A stretch of 34,913 nucleotides of DNA. It comes from JACVRW01 sp035650215. Lineage in GTDB: Bacteria; Actinomycetota; Thermoleophilia; Solirubrobacterales; Thermoleophilaceae. The position numbers and the translations under genes are program-made. This document shows positions 16,013 through 23,913 of this stretch, piece after piece. The notes beneath the pieces were generated by a model. That model did not search any database. It saw nothing but the letters and a program-made list of their open reading frames with translations, and was not told the DNA's origin. Numbering within the stretch: position 1 is the stretch's first letter; the number at the start of each line of letters is the position of its first letter. The stretch lies in NCBI GenBank assembly GCA_035650215.1, contig DASRIC010000086.1, positions 1 to 34,913 of the forward strand. The letters are read 5' to 3'.

Positions 16013-17677
16013 ATGGCGAGATCCACCCTTCGGGTGCTGCCGCTCGGCGGGCTCGGCGAGATCGGCAAGAACATGATGCTCATCGAGTACGAGGACCGCA
16101 TCGTGGTGGTCGACGCCGGGCTCATGTTCCCGGCACCCGACCAGCTCGGGATCGACCTCGTGCTGCCCGATTTCACCTATCTGCGCGAGCGGGCCGACGA
16201 CATCGACGCGATCGTGCTCACCCACGCGCACGAGGACCATGTGGGCGCCCTGCCGTTCGTGCTGCGCGAGCTGGGCCGGACGCCCACGATCTACGGGGGC
16301 CCGCTCACCGCAGCCATGGTGCGCTCGAAGCTCGACGAGCATCGCCTCAAGGACGTGCCGATCGAGGACGTGCTCGCCACGCAGAGCTTCGACGCCGGCC
16401 CGTTCTCGGTGGAGATGGTGAAGATGGCCCACTCGATCCCGGACGCATTCGGCGTGGCGCTCACGTGCGAGCTCGGCACGATCCTCGCCACGGGCGACTA
16501 CAAGTTCGACCAGACGCCCGTGGACGGCGTGCCCGCGGATGTGGCCCGGCTGGCGGAGCTCGGCCGCGAGGGACTCCTGCTCCTGTGCGGGGACTCGACC
16601 AACGCCGACCGTCCCGGCATGTCCCCTTCCGAGTCGAGCGTGGGGCCGCGCCTGGTGGAGGTGTTCGGCCGCTGCCAGGGGCGGATCGTGGTCACCTGCT
16701 TCGCCTCCAACATCCACCGCGTGCAGCAGGTGGTTGACGCGGCCGCGCAGCTCGGCCGTAAGGTGTCGCTCGTCGGGCGCTCGATGCGCAAGAACACCAA
16801 CATCGGGCGCATGCTCGGCCACATCGAGATGCCAGAGGGGATGCTGGTCGGGGCCAAGGAGATCGAGGACTACCCCGATCACAAGCTCGTGGTGGTCTCG
16901 ACCGGCAGCCAGGGCGAGCCGCTGTCGGCGCTGCGGCGCATGGCGCATGGCGACCACCCGAACGTCGAGCTCCACGACGGCGACACCGTGATCTTCTCCG
17001 CCACCCCGATCCCTGGAAACGAGCGCGCCGTGAACGAGACGATCGACCGCATCTACCGTCTCGGCGCGGGGGTGATCACCGCCGCCGACGTGCCGGTGCA
17101 CGCTTCGGGCCACGGCTACGCCGAGGAGCTCAAGCTGATGCTCAACCTCACACGGCCCGAGTACGTGATGCCGGTGCACGGCGACCATCGTCGCCTGCGC
17201 CTGCACAGCGAGCTCGCCGAGGCCGTGGGCGTGTCGCCGAGCGCGATCTTCCGGGGCGAGAACGGCCTGCCGCTCGAGATCGACTCGTCCGGCGCGCGCT
17301 TCGGGTCGCGCGAGCAGGCCGGGATGATCTTCGTCGACGGGGTCGACGTGGGGGACATCGAGGACGTGGCGCTGCGCGACCGGCGCATGCTCTCGGCCGA
17401 CGGCATCTTCATCGTCGTGGCCACGATCTCCGAGCAGGACGGCCGCTCGGTGGCCCCGCCCGAGGTGATCTTCCGCGGCGTCCCGTTCATCGAGGAGGAC
17501 GACCGCTTTGTCGAGGAGCTACGCGAGGCGGTCGACGACTCGCTCTCGGACTCGGCCAAGGAGGAGGTCCGCGAGATAGACCTCCTCCAGGACCATCTCC
17601 ACGACGACGTGGCCGAGTTCGTCTACGAGCGCCTCAAGCGGCGCCCGATGATCCTGCCGGTCGTCGTCGAGGTGTAG
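16013..17677 (+). CDS. rnj: Ribonuclease J
   Basis: RNase J is a metallo-beta-lactamase/beta-CASP nuclease with endonuclease and 5'-to-3' exonuclease activity in mRNA turnover and rRNA maturation. The 554-residue product shows the start LRVLPLGGLGEIGKNMM, the zinc motif HAHEDH (71-76), TGDYKFD and CGDSTNADRPG motifs, the beta-CASP SxGSQGEP region, and VPVHASGHG and PVHGDHRRL further along. The C-terminal domain is complete. It follows dapA by 4 bases and ends before a strong GC-rich hairpin. Together with pnp, rny and nrnA it gives this window four RNA-degradation enzymes. Confidence 0.98.
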   Translation: MARSTLRVLPLGGLGEIGKNMMLIEYEDRIVVVDAGLMFPAPDQLGIDLVLPDFTYLRERADDIDAIVLTHAHEDHVGALPFVLRELGRTPTIYGGPLTAAMVRSKLDEHRLKDVPIEDVLATQSFDAGPFSVEMVKMAHSIPDAFGVALTCELGTILATGDYKFDQTPVDGVPADVARLAELGREGLLLLCGDSTNADRPGMSPSESSVGPRLVEVFGRCQGRIVVTCFASNIHRVQQVVDAAAQLGRKVSLVGRSMRKNTNIGRMLGHIEMPEGMLVGAKEIEDYPDHKLVVVSTGSQGEPLSALRRMAHGDHPNVELHDGDTVIFSATPIPGNERAVNETIDRIYRLGAGVITAADVPVHASGHGYAEELKLMLNLTRPEYVMPVHGDHRRLRLHSELAEAVGVSPSAIFRGENGLPLEIDSSGARFGSREQAGMIFVDGVDVGDIEDVALRDRRMLSADGIFIVVATISEQDGRSVAPPEVIFRGVPFIEEDDRFVEELREAVDDSLSDSAKEEVREIDLLQDHLHDDVAEFVYERLKRRPMILPVVVEV

Positions 17678-17751
17678 CTACCGACCCCGGGGCCCCGGGG
17701 CCCGCCACGCCCGGGCTGGGTAGGGTCCTGGCCGTCCGGCGCTCAGCCGGA
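17678..17751. terminator. GC-rich hairpins between convergent rnj and repeat-protein genes
   Basis: Directly after the rnj stop, CTACC at 17678-17682 pairs with GGTAG at 17719-17723, enclosing two adjacent CCCCGGGG palindromes (17685-17700) and a CCCGGG (17710-17715). A second perfect stem is TCCGGC (17735-17740), loop GCTCA, GCCGGA (17746-17751). There is no T-tract. The position between two convergent stop codons suggests a two-way terminator. Confidence 0.6.
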
Positions 17752-17764
17752 TAGGGCTGGACAG

Positions 17765-18505
17765 CTACCCCGCCTGGGCGACGCCGAAGAAGCCGCAGTC
17801 GTTGGTGGTGCCCTGCACGCCGTTCGCCTGCTCGCGGGTGAACGCCTGAACTGTGACCACGCTCCCGTCACCGCCGGCGAAGGCGATCTGCGCAGGCCCG
17901 GAGGCCTGGTCCACGACCAGGGTGGACGGTCCGGGGTCCAGGTCGCTGGTGACAGGGGACATGGGGAGGGCGTTGGTTGTGACCTCAGATTGGGGCACTG
18001 TCGTGCTCGCTCGGACCTCGAGATCTGCAGTGCCCACGCAGCGAGCCTCGAGGATGAGCCCGCGCACCGAGAGAACCTGAGTGAGGGCGCTGCCCGCCTG
18101 ACTGGAGTACGCGATCTTCCGCAGCTCGATTCCGCCAACCGAGCCGGCCGTGCCCGCGCTCCCCGCGGTGGTCGCGTTCGTGGCCGTGTCCGCCACCGCG
18201 GCGCTCGGCACCTTCTGCAGGCTGTCCTCGCGCACGTCCAACCCCGTGACCTGGTTCAGGCCGATGTCGCGGCTCTGGATGGTCGAGTTGCGGAGGTCGA
18301 TCCCGCGCACCTCGTTGTTGCGGATGTCGCGCGTGCGGATCTCGTTGTTGCGGACGTCGAGGCTCCGCACCTCGTTGTTCTTGATCTCGCGGCTGTCGAT
18401 GAAGCCGGTGGCGACGCCGTACGAGACGCCCGAGAGAGACAGGAACAGCGCGATGAGCGAGATGACCAGGGCCGGCGACGGGCGCCGGGCGAGCAGCGAC
18501 TTCAC
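17765..18505 (-). CDS. Membrane-anchored protein with tandem decapeptide (pentapeptide-like) repeats
   Basis: A 246-residue protein of unknown function. Residues 10-33 form a hydrophobic signal or anchor segment after a basic start. Residues 41-100 are six tandem ten-residue repeats of the pattern [IVL]-[RK]-N-N-E-[VI]-R-x-x-D, clearest in the first three; a hydrophobic residue recurs every fifth position (41, 46, 51 and so on), as in pentapeptide-repeat beta-helices, though the preferred residues differ. An Ala/Thr/Gly-rich linker (103-124) leads to a predicted beta-rich outer domain with two Cys (156, 237). GTG at 18505 is preceded by AGGAGA overlapping the kinase stop codon, 10 bases away, so it is probably co-transcribed with the two-component genes. 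Similar architecture occurs in many exported proteins of Solirubrobacterales. Confidence 0.8.
   Translation of the reverse strand: MKSLLARRPSPALVISLIALFLSLSGVSYGVATGFIDSREIKNNEVRSLDVRNNEIRTRDIRNNEVRGIDLRNSTIQSRDIGLNQVTGLDVREDSLQKVPSAAVADTATNATTAGSAGTAGSVGGIELRKIAYSSQAGSALTQVLSVRGLILEARCVGTADLEVRASTTVPQSEVTTNALPMSPVTSDLDPGPSTLVVDQASGPAQIAFAGGDGSVVTVQAFTREQANGVQGTTNDCGFFGVAQAG
18206..18385 (-). repeat. Six 30-bp tandem repeats inside the membrane-anchored gene
   Basis: The segment encodes residues 41-100 of the gene at 17765-18505. The first three units are close at the DNA level, sharing a run such as GTTGTTGCGGA/CGTCG; the last three have diverged. The unit length is 30 bases, so gain or loss keeps the frame. 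Confidence 0.8.
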
Positions 18506-18515
18506 GACGATTCTC

Positions 18516-19988
18516 CTACGGCTTCGGGATCGGTTCTTCCGCTGCCAACACGCTAGCGGCGGCATCGGAGCGCGACTTGGCCGGCAGCGTGACCACGAAG
18601 CGGGCGCCGCCGCCCTCGGCGTCGAGCAAATCGACCCGCCCGTCGTGGGCATCGGTCACCGCGCGTACGATCGCGAGCCCGAGCCCGCTGCCGCCACTCG
18701 GCGCGCTGTCGCTCGCCCCGCGAGCGAAGCGCTCGAATACGCGCGAGCGCATCGCGGCGGGCACGCCGGGGCCGCGATCGGCCACCTCGAGAACGGCCTC
18801 GCCGTCCCCTGAGCGCACCGACACGGTGACCGGCGTGCCGGCGGGGGTGTGGAGCAGGGCGTTCTCGACGAGGTTGGCCGCGAGGCGGTGCAGGTCGTCG
18901 GCCACGCCGAGCACCGTCGCCGGCCGGGTGGGGTCCGGGAGGTCGAGCGAGACCGGGTGATCGGACGAGAGCGCGCCCGCCTCGGCGGCCGCCTCGCGCG
19001 CGACCGCGCCGAGGTCCACGGGCCCCTTGGGCGCCTGGCGGCCGGCGTCGGCGCGGGCCAGCAGGAGCAGGTCGGCCACCAGCCGGCGCATCCGGCGCGA
19101 GGAGCGCAGCGCCGAGTCGGCCATCTCCTGCTGCTCGCCGCCCAGCTCGGACTCGAGCAGCTCCAGGTTGGCGAGGATGCTCGTGAGCGGGGTCCGCAGC
19201 TCGTGCGAGGCGTCGGCAACGAACTCGCGCTGGCGGGCGAGGGTCGCCTCGGTTTCCTCGCGCGCGGCGCTCAACTCGCGCAGCATGTCCTCGAAGGTGT
19301 GGGCGAGATCCGACACCTCGTCGTTGGCGCGCGGCTTAGGCAGCGTGATGTCGGGGTCGCGCGTGCGCGCCACCTCACGCGCCGCTCGCGTGAGCCCCGC
19401 GATCGGGCGCATCGCGCGCTTGGCCACCACGAGCCCGCCCAGGAACGCGAGGAGCGTTCCGCCGAGCACGCCGAAGGCGAGGAACACGCGTACCCGGTTG
19501 ATCGTGGTCCGCACGCTGCGCTCGGGCTTGGCGTACTGCACGTACGCTTGCGTCTGCGCCACCGGCTCGGGGCTCAGCTCGAAGCCGAACGGCGTGTCGG
19601 GCTGCCGGGTGGCGGTCACGAGCGGGCGCGAGACCACGCGGTAGTCGCCCACGTCGATGACGCCCTCGGTGAGCGCCGGGCCCAGCGGCGACAGAGTGCC
19701 CGGGGGATAGAGCACCTGGCCGTCGCGGCGCACCACCACCACGATTGCGTCCCCGGCTCCGGCGCCCTCGAGCGCGTCCCGGTCGATCTGGAGGACTCCG
19801 TCCTGGATGGTCGCGTCGAGCTCGTCCACGAGGTCGGCCGAGGTGGCGCGCAGGTCGTCCTCGAAGCCGTCGGAGATGCGCTGCTCCGCGAGCGCCCCGA
19901 TCACCGCCGCGAACAGGCACAGGATCATGAACGTCAGGGCCGCGGTCACGATCGCGACCTTCAGCTTCACCGGCAGGCGCGTCCTCAC
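18516..19988 (-). CDS. Two-component sensor histidine kinase (HAMP-HisKA-HATPase)
   Basis: A 490-residue membrane sensor kinase. TM1 (about 11-34) and TM2 (about 167-190) flank an extracytoplasmic sensor of about 130 residues. HAMP (about 190-242) leads to a HisKA domain with the phospho-acceptor His262 in SHELRTP, and an HATPase domain with the N-box NLVENALLHT (372-381), DRGPGVP (404-410) and GGSGLGLA (432-439). All catalytic motifs are intact. GTG at 19988 overlaps the response-regulator stop by 4 bases, so the two are a matched pair. The gene after it on the same strand, 10 bases away, is the decapeptide-repeat protein. The signal is unknown. Confidence 0.95.
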   Translation of the reverse strand: MRTRLPVKLKVAIVTAALTFMILCLFAAVIGALAEQRISDGFEDDLRATSADLVDELDATIQDGVLQIDRDALEGAGAGDAIVVVVRRDGQVLYPPGTLSPLGPALTEGVIDVGDYRVVSRPLVTATRQPDTPFGFELSPEPVAQTQAYVQYAKPERSVRTTINRVRVFLAFGVLGGTLLAFLGGLVVAKRAMRPIAGLTRAAREVARTRDPDITLPKPRANDEVSDLAHTFEDMLRELSAAREETEATLARQREFVADASHELRTPLTSILANLELLESELGGEQQEMADSALRSSRRMRRLVADLLLLARADAGRQAPKGPVDLGAVAREAAAEAGALSSDHPVSLDLPDPTRPATVLGVADDLHRLAANLVENALLHTPAGTPVTVSVRSGDGEAVLEVADRGPGVPAAMRSRVFERFARGASDSAPSGGSGLGLAIVRAVTDAHDGRVDLLDAEGGGARFVVTLPAKSRSDAAASVLAAEEPIPKP

Positions 19989-20668
19989 GCGTCCTCCCTC
20001 AGCACGTAACCGGCGCCCCGCATCGTGTGCAGCACGCGCGGCTCACCGCCGGCCTCGAGCTTGCGGCGCAGGTTCGAGATGAACACGTCGACCGTGTTGG
20101 TCTCCGCAAACGGGTGATAGCCCCACACCTCGTCGAGCAGCGCCTGGCGGGAGACCACGATGCGCGCGTTTCGCATCAGGTGCTCGAGAAGCTCGAACTC
20201 GCGCGCGGTCAGCTCGAGCTGGCGCTCGCCGCGGAAGACCTCGTGCGTGTCGGGGTTGAGGCGCAGGTCGCCGACCACGAGGAAGGCGCTGCCGCGCGGC
20301 GGACGGCGGCGGAGCAGCGCTCGCAGCCTGGCGAGCAGCTCCTCGCGTTCGAAGGGCTTGACGAGGTAGTCGTCCGCGCCGGAGTCGAGGCCCTGCACGC
20401 GGGCGTCGAGGGCGTCGCGGGCGGTGAGGATGAGGATCGGCACGTCGCCGTCCTCGCGGAGCCGGCGGCACACCTCCACGCCGTCCAGCTTCGGCAGGCC
20501 GAGGTCGAGCACCACGGCGTCGGGCTCGAAGACGCCGGACTCGTCGAGGGCGGATTCGCCGTCCCCGCTCACCCGCACCTCGTAGCCCTCCTTGTCGAGC
20601 GAACGACGCAGCACGCCGGCGATGTCGGCGTCGTCCTCGACAACCAGCACTCTGGGCCTGCCAGCCAC
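19985..20668 (-). CDS. OmpR-family response regulator
   Basis: A 227-residue transcription regulator. The receiver domain has the acidic pair in VVEDD, the phospho-acceptor Asp in VVLDLGLP (about residue 55), the Thr of ILTAR and the Lys of VKPF; a winged-helix DNA-binding domain fills the last 100 residues, ending RGAGYVL. I chose GTG at 20668 because a TACGAT hexamer lies exactly 7 bases upstream with no Shine-Dalgarno, the pattern of a leaderless start; ATG at 20677 would add three residues and begin inside that hexamer. It diverges from ftsK and is followed by its kinase with a 4-base overlap. Confidence 0.93.
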   Translation of the reverse strand: MAGRPRVLVVEDDADIAGVLRRSLDKEGYEVRVSGDGESALDESGVFEPDAVVLDLGLPKLDGVEVCRRLREDGDVPILILTARDALDARVQGLDSGADDYLVKPFEREELLARLRALLRRRPPRGSAFLVVGDLRLNPDTHEVFRGERQLELTAREFELLEHLMRNARIVVSRQALLDEVWGYHPFAETNTVDVFISNLRRKLEAGGEPRVLHTMRGAGYVLREDA

Positions 20669-20675
20669 CAGGTAC

Positions 20676-20681
20676 ATCGTA
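20676..20681 (-). promoter_or_regulatory. Candidate leaderless -10 for the response-regulator operon
   Basis: TACGAT on the minus strand, 7 bases before GTG 20668. It matches the TANNNT-N7-start layout of other genes in this window. No clear -35. Confidence 0.4.
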
Positions 20682-20726
20682 GGGGCCGCAGGAGGGTGCG
20701 AGAGCACGCCGTCGAATGCATCGGGG

Positions 20727-23132
20727 ATGGCGAGCCGCCGCCGCAAGCGACGCCGTGCCCAGGCCTGGTGGCCGGAGCTCGAGCTACCCAAGCTCGAGCA
20801 GCGCCACTGGGACCTGATCGGGCTCGCTCTCGTGGCCTTCGGCGTGTTCTTCGCGCTCGTCTTCTACTTCGGCTGGAGCGGGGGCGACGTGGGGGAGCCC
20901 ATGGCCGAGGCGCTGCTCTTCCTTTTCGGCGGCATGGCCTACGCGGCCCCGATCGGGCTCTTCTGCGCGGGCACCCTGATCGTGACCCAGCCGATGCTGC
21001 CGGCGGTGCATCCGCTCAAGGCGGGAGCGATCTGCCTCGTGGCCGCGCTCACGCTCGGCCTCGCGGCCGGCTCGCTGGGGCTCGGCCCCGGTCACACCCC
21101 GCGCGACGGCTGGCTCGACCCGGCCTACCTGAAGGCACACGGCGGCCTGGTGGGCGAGTCCTTCCTGTGGGTGTCCGCCAAGTTCTTCTCCGTCGCCGGC
21201 TCGCACATCCTCTTCACCTTCCTGTTGGTGGCCGGCGTGCTGCTGCTCACCGGCGCGTCGATCGCCGGGGTGCTCGCCGCCACGCACTCCGCGGCGCTCA
21301 CCACCGGCGAGCGCGTGCGCCGCACCGCCACCGCCATCAACCTTCCGACCGAGGCCACGGCGACGGCTGGACCGCTGCCGGGAACCCTGCACGCGCGCGA
21401 GCCGGAGCCCGAGCCGGTGGAGCCGCCCGAGCCCGAGGACCAGGAGCCTGTGGTGCGGGCAACCCACGTGGAGGCGCCGGCCCTCGACGCCTCGGAGCGC
21501 TACCCGGACCTGTACGGGGACGACGACGAGCCGGACACCTTCGAGCCTGAGCCCGAACCCGAGCCCGAGCCGGCCGTGCTCGAGCCGGCGCCGGACGATC
21601 TCGAGCCCACCGAGCCGCTCACGCCGATGGGCAACAGGCGCTCCGCCGTAACGGAGTCCGACGAAGCCGAGTACCGCATGCCGAAGCCGGCGTTCCTGAA
21701 GCGCTCGGCGGGAGCCCAGAAGGTCGACACGAAAGGCATCGAGCGGATCGGGACCCAGCTGGTGGAGGCGCTCAGCCACTTCAGCGTCGAGGCGCGGGTG
21801 ATCGGGACGGTCACCGGACCGCACGTGACCCGCTACGAGCTGCGCCTCGCGCCGGGGATCAAGATGTCGAAGGTCGCCCAGTTGAAGGACGACCTCGCCT
21901 ACGCGCTAGCCGCCGAGCAGGTGCGCATCCTCGCCCCGATCCCGGGCAAGCAGGCCGTGGGCGTGGAGGTGCCGAACCGCGTGCGCAAGATGGTGCACCT
22001 CGGCGACGTCTTCCAGGACTCGCCCAAGGGCTGGTCGCCGCTGTCGGTGTGGCTCGGCAAGGACATCGCGGGCAAGGCGATCGGCACCGATCTCGCCAAG
22101 CAGCCGCACATCCTCATCGCGGGCACGACCGGCTCGGGGAAGTCCGGCTGCGTGAACGCGATGCTGTCCAGCGTGCTGCTGCGCTCGTCGCCGAACGAAG
22201 TGCGGATGGTGCTGGTGGACCCGAAGCGGGTCGAGCTCAACCACTACGAGGACATCCCGCACCTGCTCACGCCGGTCGTGACGAGCCCGCGCCTGGCGGC
22301 GAACGTGCTCAGCAACCTCATCAAGGAGATGGAGGAGCGCTACGGGGTGATGAGCCGCGCCAAGACGCGCAACCTCGTGGAGCTGAACCGCGTGCGCACG
22401 AGCCAGGGCGAGGCGCCGCTGCCCTACATCCTGTGCGTGATCGACGAGCTTGCCGACCTGATGATGGTCGCGCCGGCCGACGTGGAGGACTCGATCATCC
22501 GGCTGGCGCAGAAGTCACGCGCCGTGGGCATCCACCTGGTGCTGGCAACGCAGCGCCCGAGCGCCGACGTGATCACCGGCATGATCAAGGCCAACGTGCC
22601 GGCTCGAATCGCATTCGCCGTCTCCTCGCAGACGGACTCGCGCGTGATCCTGGACCAGAACGGCGCCGAGTCGCTGCTCGGGCAGGGTGACATGCTCTTC
22701 CGCCCCGCCGGGGAGTCGCGCTCCGCCCGTATCCAGGGCGCGTTCATCGCGGAGGACGAGATCGAGAAGCTCACCGAGCACTGGCGCCATCAGGGAGAGC
22801 CCGAGCTGCAGGAGGAGCTGCTCGAGGCGGTGGAGCCCGAGGACGACGGCGACGGGCCCGACGGGGACTTCGATCCCGACCAGGACGAGCTCCTCGGCGA
22901 CGCGATCGCGACGGTGGTGCAGATGGGCACGGCGTCAACGTCGATGCTCCAGCGGCGCTTGCGCGTGGGCTACACGCGTGCGGGCAGGCTGATCGACATG
23001 ATGGAGCGGCGCGGGGTGATCTCCGGCTACGAGGGCTCCAAGGCACGCCAGGTGCTGATCACCGAAGCGGACCTCCCGCGGGTGCTCGAGGCGCTCTCCG
23101 AACCGGCTGTTGCAGCCTCTGCGGACGAGTAG
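20727..23132 (+). CDS. ftsK: FtsK/SpoIIIE DNA translocase
   Basis: FtsK pumps chromosomal DNA through the closing septum during division. The 801-residue protein has a basic N-terminus, four or so membrane helices (about 28-190), an acidic Pro/Glu linker with EP dipeptide repeats (about 224-300), and the motor with Walker A GTTGSGKS (466-473), Walker B VIDELAD (571-577) and ATQRPSADVITG. The C-terminal winged-helix gamma domain (about 720-785) reads DNA polarity sequences (KOPS-like). The linker is short compared with the enteric proteins but usual for actinobacteria. ATG at 20727 is used although an upstream open frame exists, because upstream sequence is antisense to the response regulator. 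No good ribosome-binding site or -10 is seen. Confidence 0.97.
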   Translation: MASRRRKRRRAQAWWPELELPKLEQRHWDLIGLALVAFGVFFALVFYFGWSGGDVGEPMAEALLFLFGGMAYAAPIGLFCAGTLIVTQPMLPAVHPLKAGAICLVAALTLGLAAGSLGLGPGHTPRDGWLDPAYLKAHGGLVGESFLWVSAKFFSVAGSHILFTFLLVAGVLLLTGASIAGVLAATHSAALTTGERVRRTATAINLPTEATATAGPLPGTLHAREPEPEPVEPPEPEDQEPVVRATHVEAPALDASERYPDLYGDDDEPDTFEPEPEPEPEPAVLEPAPDDLEPTEPLTPMGNRRSAVTESDEAEYRMPKPAFLKRSAGAQKVDTKGIERIGTQLVEALSHFSVEARVIGTVTGPHVTRYELRLAPGIKMSKVAQLKDDLAYALAAEQVRILAPIPGKQAVGVEVPNRVRKMVHLGDVFQDSPKGWSPLSVWLGKDIAGKAIGTDLAKQPHILIAGTTGSGKSGCVNAMLSSVLLRSSPNEVRMVLVDPKRVELNHYEDIPHLLTPVVTSPRLAANVLSNLIKEMEERYGVMSRAKTRNLVELNRVRTSQGEAPLPYILCVIDELADLMMVAPADVEDSIIRLAQKSRAVGIHLVLATQRPSADVITGMIKANVPARIAFAVSSQTDSRVILDQNGAESLLGQGDMLFRPAGESRSARIQGAFIAEDEIEKLTEHWRHQGEPELQEELLEAVEPEDDGDGPDGDFDPDQDELLGDAIATVVQMGTASTSMLQRRLRVGYTRAGRLIDMMERRGVISGYEGSKARQVLITEADLPRVLEALSEPAVAASADE

Positions 23133-23156
23133 ATCGTTCGTCAACATACGCCGCCG

Positions 23157-23903
23157 ATGCCCTCCATCGGGGAAACCCTGCGCCAGGCTCGGATGCGCCA
23201 GCGCCTGGACATCGCGGATGTCGAGGAGCGCACCAAGATCCGGGCCAAGTACCTCCGTGCGCTCGAGAACGAGGAGTTCGGCATGCTGCCCGGGCCCACG
23301 TTCGTCAAGACCTTCCTGCGCACGTATGCGGAGGCGCTCGGGCTCGATCCGCAGCGGCTCGTGGAGGACTACCGCACGGGCTACGAGTCGGCGGAGGAGG
23401 TCGAGCAGGTGCAGTCGCTCGGGCCTCCCGGGGTCGGTCGCGACCGGCGCCGCGGCGGGCCGCGGCTCGGCGGCGGCTCGCTCGTGCTGCTGGTGGCGGT
23501 GGGCATCGTGGCGCTCCTGGTGGCGATCGGACTGGCGAGTGGAGACGGCGACGACGGCGGCGACCAGGCCTCCGTGACCGAGCCCACCGAGACCCAGGCC
23601 CGCACCGAGCCTCGCCGCGAGCGGCGGCGCCCGCGCCGGGTGGTGCTGCGGATCGCGCCGATCACGCCCACCTACGCCTGCCTCGACCGCGGCGCCGGCA
23701 CGCCCGTGATCTTCGAGAACACGCTCGCCGAGCCGCAGACCTTCCGTGGCAAGCGGCTGCGCGTGAACCTGGGCAAGACCGACGTGAAGCTCAGGATGAA
23801 CGGCAAGCGTGTCCGGGTCGAGACCGGCCCCAACCCGGTGGGGTTCGTGTTCACGCCCGGGGGCAGCCGGCCGCTCCCGCTCGGTCAGCGCCCGTGTGCG
23901 TAA
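23157..23903 (+). CDS. RodZ-like helix-turn-helix membrane protein
   Basis: A 248-residue protein with an N-terminal HTH_25/Xre-like domain (about 1-70, with GETLRQARMRQRLDIADVEERTKI and LPGPTFVKTFLRTYAEALGLD), a charged linker, one membrane helix (about 108-126) and a C-terminal beta-rich DUF4115-like domain (about 160-240). This is the RodZ architecture; RodZ links MreB to the cell-wall machinery. No mreB is visible here, so in this organism the role may be different. Its TAA stop forms the first bases of the TAACGT hexamer proposed as the cinA -10. It is 24 bases after ftsK. Confidence 0.85.
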   Translation: MPSIGETLRQARMRQRLDIADVEERTKIRAKYLRALENEEFGMLPGPTFVKTFLRTYAEALGLDPQRLVEDYRTGYESAEEVEQVQSLGPPGVGRDRRRGGPRLGGGSLVLLVAVGIVALLVAIGLASGDGDDGGDQASVTEPTETQARTEPRRERRRPRRVVLRIAPITPTYACLDRGAGTPVIFENTLAEPQTFRGKRLRVNLGKTDVKLRMNGKRVRVETGPNPVGFVFTPGGSRPLPLGQRPCA

Positions 23904-23906
23904 CGT
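23901..23906 (+). promoter_or_regulatory. Candidate leaderless -10 for cinA
   Basis: TAACGT lies exactly 7 bases before the TTG start of cinA, which lacks a Shine-Dalgarno. The TAA is also the stop codon of the preceding gene. Confidence 0.4.
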
Positions 23907-23913
23907 TGGCGGC

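Noticed and set aside
14179..16176. Extension of the GGDEF-EAL frame upstream through the DUF3052 gene, the small gene and dapA on the opposite strand.
   Set aside because: The extension has shadow composition, and an ATG at 14178 fits the first PAS domain.
17685..17700. Double CCCCGGGG as a possible mobile-element end or CRISPR-like repeat.
   Set aside because: Only two adjacent copies in a GC-rich hairpin between convergent genes; better explained as a terminator.
21541..21590. EP-dipeptide run in ftsK as a tandem repeat of interest.
   Set aside because: Acidic Pro-rich linkers are normal in FtsK and need no special explanation.
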